Shown here in pieces: positions 44,854 to 56,354 of a DNA stretch of 64,000 nucleotides (position 1 is its first letter; every line of letters starts with the position of its first letter). Source of the stretch: Coniochaeta sp. PMI_546 (Eukaryota > Ascomycota > Sordariomycetes > Coniochaetales > Coniochaetaceae); assembly GCA_021432605.1 (NCBI GenBank), contig MU271149.1, positions 1,054,001 through 1,118,000 of the forward strand, given 5' to 3'. The notes beneath the pieces were generated by a model. The model had not been told where the DNA came from and made no database searches. It saw only the letters and a program-made list of their open reading frames with translations. A program made the position numbers and the translations under genes.

Positions 44854-46314
44854 GGTGACGTCCTTCGCATCGCCGACGGGAGATGGCGAGCGGAGAGAAG
44901 ACGTCAACTATCAAGTATTCTGCCCAGTCCTGAGTCAGGGTGGAATCAATTGATGGTTGTTGCACTCTTTGTATGTGTTGTTGTTATTGCTGTTGTTGTA
45001 ATAAATGAGAAATCTCGCCTCCAGGTGAGTGATTCCCAGGATGAGTTGTAGAGGTCGCTCAAAGGGCGTGGTGTTGAGCTGCGAGGCCGGAGATTCTAGC
45101 CAAGCGAAATTTGCCTCTCATTCATGGGCGTCATAAAAACCGACTTGAGATTTCGGAGAAGCTTCCACGGCAAAGGGCTCAATTGACCGCCGCCGTAGAG
45201 CCGAGCTAAAGCCGCCGCGCGTGATGTCACGCCGCGTTGGGCCGAGACAATGCGCTGAGTGGTCCGGGCGCCGCACCGCCCCTTTTGAGGCTGAAGGCTC
45301 TGTGGCTGAGAAATCTGATAAGATAGATAAGGTACCTCATGGTAGGTACCCTACGCTAAGATACCTAGGTACTTTTCAGTTTCACGACAGAGCAGTAAAC
45401 TTTTGCCAAGACTTCCCAGGTCATACTCCATCAAGCACAACTGCCGGCGGTAATGCAACTCCACACTCAACTCCACACTCTGCCGCTGTGCCTTACAGGA
45501 TACTCATTTAACCAGTATCTTTGCTTCATCTGCCCCCGCGTTTGACGACGTAAGCTCCTACTCGGGACGTCGATATGAAGATGAGCACTGAGTGCATGGA
45601 TTCCGGCGTCTCCAAAGGCCTCGTGGCAGATGCCCTTGGCATTAGAAGAGCGGTCTGAAGATGCGTCGTCCTCCTCCTTGCCGGGGACTCATGCGAGTGT
45701 GGGGCGAATAGATCTCAAGCTGACGACGGACATGGAAGCGATGCTCGCCTGTTTTATTGGAGGGAAAATCACCTGTAGACGACGTGCTGACTCTATCTCT
45801 TTCCAGTTGTATGTGACACTAATAACATTTCATATGGGGCTACCGGTCCTCAAACGCCTTCCGTGAGTCTTCTTCACGAGTTCCATGCATGGCGCCATTT
45901 AGACGCAATAGATTCATCTCTTCGTAGTTGTACAGTGTGTTTTTGCGATCGACTTTTCCATACCTTATTCCATATGAATGCACGACACAAAAGGGAATGT
46001 ATGACTATGCTAAGCAGGATATGCAAGTGAGTGATGTATGCCTGTACGGAGAGAAATGAAAATACGAAGAGCGCTCCTAACCCAGGTTCAGACTGCATTT
46101 GAAGGTTTTGACAAGAAGAGAGATATGCGTGTCCACAAACCAACAGCTCTCGATCCTGTCGGCAGGTTAGTAACAAAGGAAACATCCTCAGTGTACTCTC
46201 AGGCAGTGCAGCCTGATATGGTACCCCCTACCAGGCATACACTTTGCGGCCCCCAAGAAAATGACCGTTCCGACGGCCAGCCGGCTCCGAAACGGCTTCC
46301 AAAGAGTAACCCCA
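44854..46314. other. Intergenic, MTM1 promoter and 3' region of next gene
   Basis: 1.5 kb. A short TTG/TTA-rich simple repeat sits at about 44976-45000, just upstream of MTM1. A cluster of GGTACC/TACCTAGGTA motifs lies at 45331-45372. No gene recognised. Confidence 0.5.
45331..45372. repeat. GGTACC / TACCTAGGTA motif cluster
   Basis: Within about 40 nt there are two GGTACC hexamers (45331, 45345) and one palindromic TACCTAGGTA. This is the densest of the recurring GGTACC-centred clusters in the window, together with 63027-63042. Confidence 0.65.
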
Positions 46315-49300
46315 TTAGTGCAATTTCTCCTTGACGTAAACCACTGCCGCGTATCCGGCACAGCAGCTAGTGCTCATGTTGTGCTGGCACCACGGACACT
46401 TCACCATCGTGGTGATCGCTCCTGAGATGCCGCGCAGTTTGTCCTCCACCACAGCGTCTGGCTTGGCCATGCACTCGTAGAGTTTCGACGGCATGTCGTG
46501 GTAGAATCTGCAGCTGCAACACTCGACGAACATCTTGGCGATAGGCGCCATTCGAAGCTCAGGCGGAGCAAGTGCTTGCGACCGAGCCGAGTTCTGTGGC
46601 TGTAGATGCTTTGGGATTGCCGATAGGACCGGCGGGAGGGCTGGCCCCGGGCTTTGTCCCGAGTTGGACGCCGGTTGTGGTGCAGTAGCCTTCAGAATCG
46701 ACACCGGCGTCGTTGTGGACCTAGGTGGCGCTGTAGGCTTGGGCCCAGATGCGGGAGTAGGGATAGAAAGACTCCTCATAGCCGCTTTTGCGGGCTCTGG
46801 TGCTGGTAGCTGGTGCTGGTCGACTGCTGGAGCTGCAACCTTGGGCGTTGTTCGAACAGCCTCCGCGACTGACTTTGAGGCTGGAGCCTGCGTCTGAAAC
46901 GTAATCTGGGTGGCGGTAATTTTGACCGGAAGTGCCCCTTGATCAGACGTAGATGTTGCTTTGCTGATTTCTGAGAAGTCCACGAACAGTGGGTTACTAG
47001 CGAAGCCATAGGAGGGGATAAAACCTCCTATGGGTGACATAAACCTGGCGGACATGAGACTTGTGCTCGCACACGCTTGAGCCGTCCTCATTTTGAAGTC
47101 ATCACTTGCTCGTCCGATAACTTCGGCATCCTCGTCAGTCATCCTCTCAGGCTTTGTCTCTGGAACAGGTTTCTGCTTGCGCAGTTTCTTCCTTTGTTCA
47201 GACTCTTGCAGTTCTTCCGTTGTTTTCTCATGTTCCTTATCTGACTCTTTCCCCAGTTGCTGGCCCGCAGACGCCGTTTTGGGACGTTCTGGTTCTTGCT
47301 GCTGCCTTGCTTTCGAGCGACGAGGAATGGCCGGCTCTCCTGTAAGGTTGGTCGCCCTTTGGTTGCCAGTCAGATCCGGATTAGAATGTGATCTGGACAG
47401 CTTGGGCTGACCGACAGAGTCTCTCGGTTCATCACACCGTCGACCGTCCGGCGCACCAGCTCCGCCGCTTTCCAATTTAGAAGGTGCAGATACTATCTTA
47501 ACAGGCTCTTCTCTGGCGTCAGAGTAGTCGCTCACGGTTGATTGAGCATCGTCGAAGTCAATGTCCATAGGCATAGCCGTCCTACTCCATCGGTCTTCTG
47601 GAGGCATCTCGTTGCCTTCATCGTCGTATTGGGTTAAGCGTGGGGTGACATTGGAGGAACTTCCCGAGCTAGTAGTTTCAGAAAACTGCCGCAGCGTCCT
47701 CGCATCGTCTTGCACGGCAGTTTTCTCTGCTTGACCGTTCGGTAGCATACCAATTTCAACTGGAAGTCCTTTCGCGGACTGAGGACGGGAAGTGTCAGGA
47801 GTGGTGACAGGTGAAGGGAGCGGCGACCCGTCGTCATAGTTTGATGATGAAGAAGAACCCTCAGAGACCCGACTACCAGGCTGGTTAGGTGCGGTGGAGG
47901 GACTGGAAGTCAAGTGACTTTGAGATGATTTAGGTGGCTGGGCGGTCTGGACACCCAAAGCTGTTGAAGTACTGAGGGTAGGTACCGATGACGATGACGA
48001 GAACTTCGCTCTCAAAATGTAGTAGGGAGGCGGTTTGACCGTTGGCTTGAAAGTTGGGACTTGGGCCTGGCTTGGCGACATATGCAAAGCAGCTCTCGCA
48101 ACATCCTTCAGGCTTCGAGTCTTTGTAGCACCGGTGGGAATGGATGTATTGGAACTCGCTGACTCTTGCGTTGCTTTCAGCGCAGTCGATTCGAGTTGGG
48201 CAGACCTGTTGCTCGTAGACGAGGAAACACCACCTGACGGCGAGAGTGCGTGGGCCCTTAAAGGAGAGGAAGGTGGTTCCACGTAGTTGAAGTAATCACC
48301 CTGCTCTACAGAGCCATGTTCAATAGGATCTGCTCTCTTCCCCGATGCGCCCCTGTGTCCTGTCAGTCTCAAGGCGGCTGCTTTGACATCCCTACTAAGT
48401 GACGAACGCCTCGTATGCTGTGAGCTACTCCTTGTCGACGACGAGGCATTGGTTGATGCCATCTGCTCATCAAGAAGCCCCGCTAGTGCACGTTCCGTAC
48501 TTTGGTCTCGTTGGTGTCGAACGTACCCGTCCTTACGACCCCTCGAGTGAGATGCACCATCAGGTTGTAGCGATTCTTGGGAATGGTTGTCGCTCGAGTA
48601 GCTCCTGGTAACAGGGTGGTTCTTGCTGTCTCTCCCTCGAGGAACTTTCGCCGTAGGCTGCTGAGCAGAGTTCTGCCTCAGCATACGTGTGCGTGAAGCA
48701 GAGGGCGGGCATGATTCCCGAGAAGATCTAGAATCATTCCTCAGACTCGATCCACCTGAAATCGATGCGGACATGTCACTGGTCGGGCCAGTTGTGAAGG
48801 ATTTGTGCATCCGCTGACGAGGATCTGGTTCGTTAACAAGAGCGAACTGTGTGCGAACGGCATGTTGTAGTGCTGCTTCTCTCTCTTGCTGCAACTTGAG
48901 TCCACCTATGAAACGATTGTTGGCTGAATCCAGTAATTCGGATGAGTCGGGAGTGATTGACCGCAAGAGCGAGTTCTGGCGCGACTCGAGCCCTGCGTAC
49001 TCCTGTTCGTCATCCACAGTCGGCATCTGATGTCCTCTGTTCGTAGCCCGGAAGTTATCCGAGCTAAGTACTGGAGCAGAGTTTGAGCGCTCCATGACAG
49101 TAGGCATCTGCCGCACTAGCAGAGGAGCGGCCTTGCTCAACCTGGACGAGGCTCGTTTCTTGGCAGCTTTGGCTTCGCGTTCAGCCAGATCCTTCTGTTC
49201 TTTTGCTTTTCGCTTCCGTTCCGCTTCCTTTTTCTTATCCTTCTTTTTCTGGCCATATCCCTCCCAACTAGGTGAGTGGCAGATCGATGACTGGTCAGAC

Positions 49301-49841
49301 TCCTCGTCTTCATCGCTGTCAGGAGCCAGGAACTTGACGGACTTCTGTAAACTATCCACATTATCCAAGTCCGGCTCAGGTTCCCATTCATGAACGATCT
49401 CTCGTTTTTGTGCCCCATTGATCCTCCGGTCGATATTTGGCGGCGGAATGGCTATTGATAATGGAGGCGGAGCAATGCCTCGGCGGACAGCCTTGAGCAT
49501 CAGATCTTGTTGTTGCTGAGACAGAGAGTTGGCGCGTCGAAGTTGAAGAGGAGTGCTGGGACTGGGAAGCTCCGTTGGTGATGAAGGCGAGAGGTTAGGC
49601 TGCTCTTGGTCACTTTGTAGACGTTCCAACTAATTGAAAAGCAAGTAAGTCAGATCCGCAATAATTTAAGGAAGACAAACGTGACGGGCATAGACGGTTT
49701 GACGTTCTTGTTTTTCGATGATAGTTGGACCGCTGAACTGAAACAGTGGCTTACCCTGCATCTCTTCTCCAGTTCCAGCATGCGCTGAAAGCTGGAGCCC
49801 CGCGAAAGGGGAGGGGTGGCTGTGGGTGTTATGTCCGCCAT
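46315..49841 (-). CDS. Large disordered protein with Cys-rich C-terminus, unknown
   Basis: I do not recognise this family. Two exons on the minus strand (49841-49755 and 49629-46315) encode 1133 residues; the intron (GTAAGC...CAATTAG) joins MLELEKRCR to LERLQSDQEQ in phase 0, making a short N-terminal coiled coil. An N-terminal conserved-looking part includes QQQQDLMLKAVRRGIAPPPL and DVDSLQKSVKFLAPDSDEDE, then a Lys/Glu-rich helix (KKKDKKKEAERKRKAKEQ). Most of the middle is Ser/Thr/Pro-rich and disordered. The last 80 residues are different: VECCSCRFYHDMPSKLYECM, then VKCPWCQHNMSTSCCAGYAA and VVYVKEKLH. The CCxC...CPWC...CC arrangement looks metal-binding. There is no signal peptide or membrane segment and no CAAX box. 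A cytoskeletal or scaffold role would be guesswork. Confidence 0.8.
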
Positions 49842-52800
49842 GACGGCAGAGCCGTGTCTCGAGCCGCAGGTGCTGCGTTCTGTTCAAGAGAAATGACCGC
49901 ACTTTGAAAATGAAGCAAATGCAGACCCAGGGCAATTGTAGGGGATTAGAAAGACAAAAAGACGCTTGTTATAACTGCTGAGGGCTCAAATGAGAAACAT
50001 CGGAGAGGGAAACAGTGATGGCCAAGGTTAGGGGCAAGCTCTGTCTCAGGCCGTGACGAGAGACGGGATGGGGCAGAGCTGGCAGGTATATCAGTTCTTT
50101 AGAAGGGAATAAAACTTGGTTCTGACCCCGGATGATGACCTGTCGAAAGAGAATAGAACACTCACAGAAGAGTGAGTGAAATCTGGCGCACGCAGCCGCA
50201 GGTACTGGGTGAATGCTGGCTGGGTGGACTCGCGTTACGGGTAAAATGGGATTTGATGATTTGATGGAGAAGACTTTCTCTTCTTCCGGAAGCGACGCAC
50301 TCTCTCCCTGACAGAGTCACACTTGTCGGCCATGACGGGAGTCCGTATAATGGCGACATTATAACGAAGCGGACTAATAAAAGCCAGTACTCGTCGAAAG
50401 TATCCCGCAGAGCACAGGCTTCTCCTGTCCGTCGTATATAGGGATTCCACTCGGATCCCACCTGTGTTGCGTAGGCCTCATCAACGGGAGTATAAGCAAT
50501 TGACCATTCCGCTCGCCCAAGACGCAACCAAACTTTTGGTCCCTATGCCCTTGCATAGATCTCTCCACTACGGTAGGACGAGCAGGGTCATTATCGCACA
50601 GAAAAAAAACACCCGAAGTCATGGTAGCAATGAGATGCGCTAGTCAGGTACGTGGAGTAGCGTGGTTTGGGCAATTTGATGACATGAGCAGCACGTCGTA
50701 GGATAGCTCTCAAAGATGGAGAGCACCCAACAAGTCGTACCAGAGTGGCTGGACAAGCAGCAAAGCAATGAGCATGACGGAATGGTCCACTCAGATCGCG
50801 ATATCATGTCATGATTGTCTCAGACTACTCTCGGTAAGATGGGCAGCTGCAGAAAGTATTCCTCATGGTGTTGCAGAAACGAGCCCGGCCATCGGGTGTC
50901 ACAGCGTTGGATCTATAAGTGAACAGAAGCGAGTGATGCACATAGTTTGCGAAGTTGGACAGACCGGGACGATCCAATCTGCATGTGGAAACAAAAGAGT
51001 GCGACACAGCGTGAGGTCTTGGCCCGCCGAGCCGGCTTCAGTCTCCACAGACACATCCGATGTGCCCAAGTATCTTTCCCGTACTTGGTAATGTCCGGGA
51101 TCAAGGTCCAGCCAGGCGTGCTGTATGATTTACAAGCCCGGGACGCCTCTGTGAAGGTACATTTGCCATTAATGATTTGGCTGTTATTGTCACACATTCG
51201 GAGAGTATGATGTTATCCCAGATATGTTCCGTTTAGCATTGGTACGGCTGCGGTCATGAGACGTTGTCGTCTTCTCCATGTTTTCGCATTTACAAGTCCG
51301 GTACCTAGACGGGATCTGGCGCTAGTCAAGCCACCAGCTGCAACCCACCGTTTGCCACGCTATTTTTGATCTTCGGCAGGGGTCCCACGCTCCCGGGCAT
51401 TCTTCTCTCGACATCACCGCCAGTCTTGTTGCTTGAGCGCACAACTCGTGAAGAGAGCGGCTCCCGGCGTGCATCTCCGCCTACTGAGGTCTACACCCGC
51501 GGTACGACTTCGTGTATCAATGGAGTACCTGAAAATGTAATCGAGAAACTCTTCTGGAATAGGTATACTTTTGCCCTTAAAACATCTCGATTATCAAAAC
51601 CCGAATTCACGGTCACGGGACACAGACTGTCCAACATCGAGGCGACGCGACGATACACAGTTATACAACCACTTAGACCCAAGTCTCAATACAGGGTGGT
51701 TCGATGTCGCCATCACGCTTTCAGCCTCTTTTCGATTGTCGTTCAGGCGTCGTCTATCGTTGTCACCTTGTTCGTTTGCGACCAGGGTAAGACGGTGCTT
51801 TTCCTAGGACACGATGCTACACCAAATGAACCTTCCTAGCCTTGCCCTTGGATCAGCAGTTTGTTCAGCCCCCGTCATACTGCCGGATCCCCGAGCATCC
51901 CCGAGGAGTACCACAGATAGAATATTCCATTGTGGAGGCTCTTCTGCCGCGAACGATACCATTCTTCACATTGACCCCTGGCCTATCCCTAGATAACATG
52001 TGCCGTCTAGGACCAAACTGCTCCAGGAATCAATCTGTACGCCCTCTTTGGCTGTGTTGCCCTTCGACTGGGCTCGAAACAGCGAGCTTACAACTATCCG
52101 GGTTTGGTGGCACCAACTACGATACTTCCGGAGGCTTTACGTCGACCGCGATGCCCTTAGACCTTTGTCTAAGGCGCACCTTTAGTCGGGGTGCTGAGCA
52201 TGCCGCTTTCCTCGCTCTGTTTGAAATACCAGGCGGTCCGTCATTGACAACAATGGAACACACTTAAAGGCTCATCTGGAAGCCGTGTAGACCGTCGTAC
52301 AGGGCTGAAGCATGCATCGCATGATGTGCTTACACAAAGTGATTGCATCTCGAGACAGGTACACTGTACCTATCCCATTTCACTTGCCAAGGCTGATGGG
52401 AGGAGCGTCGTGGCATTGCGTGCTCATGAACCGCGAGTCAGTAGAGCGTTTTCGACAATCCGTTGAGTCGTCAGATCGAACTGCTGACTCTACATCTCTG
52501 CTGCTCTCGTCACATTGGCTCAGTCGCCCCTCGCCGTCGGCTCTGCAGACCGCCCGCGAGTCTGCGACTCTTGGCTTTCCTGGTTCTCGATATTACCCAG
52601 AACATTTTGCCAGTACGCGAGAAAATGGCCCGCTGCACCAGCTTACTGGCCCCCGGAATCATGTTCCCCTCTTAAACAGTATTAAATTGGGTATTACGCG
52701 TTCGCTGTCTGCAGTTCATCATCGTCCCGCCCTACGTTCCTCCCCTGAGTCTCCTTCTTTGCTTTCTCCCATCCTCTGATGCGAGCATGAGTGCCACGCT

Positions 52801-53209
52801 GCCTCGGCCATTGGCTGCTCCCCACAAAATTTCCGGTCCCCATGGGGTATTTCTGCAGTCAACTTAAAATGATTTATACTGTGTGCCACACCGGCATTCG
52901 GCAAGGGTTACATTGGCGGAAAACAAGCATGCCCAGCCATCCCGTACTGCCTGTTCATCTGGGCGTTCATCTAGCCTCCCTCCTGGGCACAGTCAGCCTG
53001 CTACCCCTGGCCCAGGTAGAGTAGCGACCGGGCAACCCTGTGTTGATGAGGCGTACGAAAGGCGTACCTGCGTATCATCGCAGGGCTACAACCAACAAGG
53101 AGGGCACGAGAAATCACCCGGGCCTTGATGCGCAACTTCTCTGCCAGGGGCAAGTTGGTCCACGTCTCTAAATCTCTGCTTGTGCGGACGCCGGCAGATG
53201 TGAAGATCA
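49842..53209. other. 3.4 kb region without a clear gene
   Basis: Holds the promoter of the 1133-residue protein gene on the left and the 3' end of the PAF-AH-like gene on the right. Two adjacent open stretches on the plus strand (51366-51839, 157 codons; 51842-52267, 141 codons) are the longest; neither has a recognisable domain, and I do not call them as genes. A short GGTACC motif lies near 51300. Confidence 0.5.
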
Positions 53210-55045
53210 TCAGGTACGGTCAGATACCATTGGAACGCCTCTCTGCGTTGCAGTCTTTGAGATGAACTCGGAAGACGGCTCGATCTCGGGGCGAAGATGC
53301 AACCAGATCTCGCTGTCCCAATTAATCAGACCGCCTAGTGGTGCCGCTGTGCTCATCGGTATGGCCTTTTGCGCCTGCCTCCTTTCCCTCCACCGTCGCC
53401 TCCACCGAAGCCAGTAACTGAGGCGAAGCGAAAACTCCCGCTCAATCTTTAAACGCGCGGCAATCCACTTATCATCCGGGCGGTGATCAGACGTAATATT
53501 TGTGTCAGAGATGTCAGTTTCCAGGAGATGTTCATTCGGCCAAGCCGTCTCGAACCTGCTACGCTGTCGCGCCGGCAACGTGAAACGAAGGAACTCGAGT
53601 ATCGATGTGATGGTGAGAAACAGAGCTCTTCTGGGATTCACCAAAGTCTTTACCAGTAACGCCATCCAATTTGGGTATAGGACTGCAAAATCCGTCTGCG
53701 AGAGGTGCGTGGATCCCCGGATCGTCATTTGCCAGCATAAGGCGCCTTGGTCTAGACCTTCGCGGCAAATGTCCTTCACCCTGTCAAAATTTTCCTGCCA
53801 GTGCATGAAAGCCTCGGACCCAATGGATAGAATGGGCTTCCGGATCCGCTGCTCCGTGTCTTCTGGAAAAGCCGGCCCCCAGGCGTCGAGAAGGACTCCT
53901 TGGCCGATCCATGGAAATCTGTCTGCAAGCCGGACCACCTGCACCGATGTCGCGCCACCAAAACTGTGGCCGGCCATGGTCACATTCTCCATATGCAATC
54001 GACCCTTCCAGTCTTGCCAATCTATTCCATCGAGACCCTTCGAGCTGGATCCCACATTGCCTTTCTTCCGAAGGTTGACCTTTTGAACCTCGTCACCGCG
54101 GCCTTCATTGATCATTGTCAGCACATGGTGCGCCTCCTCGATTTCGGCAAGCCGCATCTCAATCTGGGCTCCGCGAAGTTCGAGATCTATCCCTTTGGGG
54201 TTATTCGGTGTCGTATCTTTGGCATTTCCCTCTGGGAAAAGGTAGTCGACCTTGTAGTATGATTTTGCCGGTCCTTTAGGTGGCTGCTTCCTATCCTTCC
54301 TCTCTTCTGACTTCGTATGCTCCGGATCCTCATCCACCTCTTCATCATCCAAATCTCGATGCGCCTCCCTGCCGGGCGGGAGATTGACAAATGTACGTGC
54401 ACCACTCCCATCGCGGTGCTCCATGGCAACGACAACCACCCCGTAACTTGCCAGACCGCCGCATATGGAGCTTGCCAGCGTGCGCGAGCCTCCGAGTCCA
54501 TGTGAAAATATCATGACTGGGAAGTTCGGCCGGTCCCCATCACTCGTGCTCTGTGGATCTTTCCTAGGCTGGGCCGCATCCTCCGGGTCCCGACCAGCAG
54601 TTCCACAGTTCTCCGGCGCCCAATGCTCGGCCAGCTTTGCGTTCCTGAATGCAGGCAGCTTGGTGAACATGGAAGTGGTGGCCATATACACCGTCACGGG
54701 TAAGCCGGGAACGCTGAGAAACTTCGCGTAGCCGTGAGCAGTCTCTGTCCGAGGCCGCGGTAGCCAGGGGACGGTATCGGGGCTGGGCTCCGAGCCAGGA
54801 GCCTGTTCGCACGGGTAGTAGACGGAGAAGAGGACCGTGTCCATCCGGAGTGCTGGCTCATGGTTTCTTCTGATGTGCGAGAAAGCCCGTGGCTTTCTGG
54901 CGGGCACCTCGATCTCCAGAAACCCAACATTGTAAGGACCTGGGTAGCGCGGTAAGCTGTGCAGGAACCGCTCTCGCAATGTTTTCCGTGGACCTGGTGC
55001 GGTCGGCGGATATTGTGGTTTTGTTGTTGAGGATTTCCGACGCAT
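53210..55045 (-). CDS. PAF acetylhydrolase-like esterase (alpha/beta hydrolase)
   Basis: Predicted lipase/esterase of the platelet-activating-factor acetylhydrolase (phospholipase A2 group VII/VIII-like) family; the fungal substrate is unknown. Single exon, 611 residues. The N-terminus is basic (MRRKSSTTKPQYPPTAPGPR) with no signal peptide. The fold is shown by PVMIFSHGLGGSRT and ASYGVVVVAMEHRDGSG. The nucleophile elbow is MAGHSFGGATS (GxSxG), the acid is likely the Asp of GVLLDAWGPA, and the His is likely that of RGSTHLSQTDF. A Lys/Glu/Asp-rich insert (EEVDEDPEHTKSEERKDRK) separates the strand-3 region from the catalytic Ser. The C-terminal segment of about 130 residues has an Arg/Trp-rich stretch (YWLRWRRRWRERRQAQK). 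It has long gene-free flanks on both sides (3.4 and 1.3 kb). Confidence 0.88.
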   Translation of the reverse strand: MRRKSSTTKPQYPPTAPGPRKTLRERFLHSLPRYPGPYNVGFLEIEVPARKPRAFSHIRRNHEPALRMDTVLFSVYYPCEQAPGSEPSPDTVPWLPRPRTETAHGYAKFLSVPGLPVTVYMATTSMFTKLPAFRNAKLAEHWAPENCGTAGRDPEDAAQPRKDPQSTSDGDRPNFPVMIFSHGLGGSRTLASSICGGLASYGVVVVAMEHRDGSGARTFVNLPPGREAHRDLDDEEVDEDPEHTKSEERKDRKQPPKGPAKSYYKVDYLFPEGNAKDTTPNNPKGIDLELRGAQIEMRLAEIEEAHHVLTMINEGRGDEVQKVNLRKKGNVGSSSKGLDGIDWQDWKGRLHMENVTMAGHSFGGATSVQVVRLADRFPWIGQGVLLDAWGPAFPEDTEQRIRKPILSIGSEAFMHWQENFDRVKDICREGLDQGALCWQMTIRGSTHLSQTDFAVLYPNWMALLVKTLVNPRRALFLTITSILEFLRFTLPARQRSRFETAWPNEHLLETDISDTNITSDHRPDDKWIAARLKIEREFSLRLSYWLRWRRRWRERRQAQKAIPMSTAAPLGGLINWDSEIWLHLRPEIEPSSEFISKTATQRGVPMVSDRT

Positions 55046-56354
55046 GGTGACTTAAGTATGACAGACGAAGTGCCTGTCCAGGCCAGAAACGCCACGAAAA
55101 TGAACGTTGCGGGGACGAAGTTCAATATTCCACGTAACGTAACCTCTGCGCAGCTTGGCCTCTTGGGTACAGTCTTGGTGATAATGTGCCGTGTTGGTCG
55201 GTTCCCCGGTTCAGCCTTGGGTAAATTGTCTTGGGGCCAAGGAGAAGATGCCAACCCAACTGTCACCTAGTCAATTGCCAAGAGAGCAGAGAAATAGTGT
55301 ATTTATGGGACATGATGATGGTTTTATTTCTTTATGAGAAGACCATGATGAGCCAGGGGCAAGTCGCTAATTTTGTCCCTTGACGCTCACGCCAATAAGG
55401 GACGGCTGACGTCACAACTTGGCCCCTGACAAGCCTGTCGATCGCGGGTACCTTAGTGCTGAACACGTGTAAAACAAAATGCTCCGGGCCACTCAGGGTT
55501 TGAAGCTTGACCTTCTTGATTCGAGGGCAAACACAATGAAATGATGAGTTATCGGGATAAGCGTCACAGCAGGCGAAAACTGCGATTCTGACACAAAGGG
55601 ACATTTATATAGCATCTGCACGTATCACGAACCCGGGGGCCATATGGTGCAACTATACGACATGTGTAGTCACCCAGCAAGTAGGCCGGCCTTCCTGCTG
55701 GTGACCTGCCTTGCTTCATCTACCACGCGAGATATTAGCTGTGGAGGAGCAGTATCCCATGCAACGGATACGAAACGGAACACTATCTAAGAGACTATTT
55801 GTGTCTTCTCGTCTTCTCTGTCGCAAATAAGATGTCTTCTTGTGGTCCAACCGGCCGCCTAGCCGCAACATCCGAGAAGATGACGGCCACTTACAGTCGC
55901 CACCACGCATTGCACGCATAAGAGGAATAATCTCTACTCAGCGTGCAAGAAATGTTCGCTGTCCCAGAGACCAGGTCCTGGGGGCATTGAGAGTCATAAT
56001 ATGGGATTGTTAACGGATGGTCATTCCTGTGAGGCTGTTGTCGATGGTCGGATATCATATGTAACGTTGTCAGCGACCTGCACCTGGTCGGTAAGGTACA
56101 TCTTTTATATATCCTGCACCTTGCACGTCTCATTATGTCTTCAAAGCCTCAAATGGCTCCGCATCCATAATTCGAGTCTGAACAATATGTCTCTATTGAG
56201 CTGAGTGCGTCTATTACGGCATTACTAGGTGGTAAAAATTTGAAGCCAGCCTCGCCTCGCCTCCAAGCACTATGCTGACCGTGCAATAACCCAAAACGCC
56301 AATTGGACGCCAATCCTCTATCCAGATAAGCTTACCGCCTTCTCCCAATCACCT
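55046..56354. other. Intergenic, PAF-AH promoter and MFS 3' region
   Basis: 1.3 kb with no recognised gene. The first 200 nt after 55045 are open on both strands but without family resemblance. A GGTACCTTAG motif lies near 55447. Confidence 0.5.
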
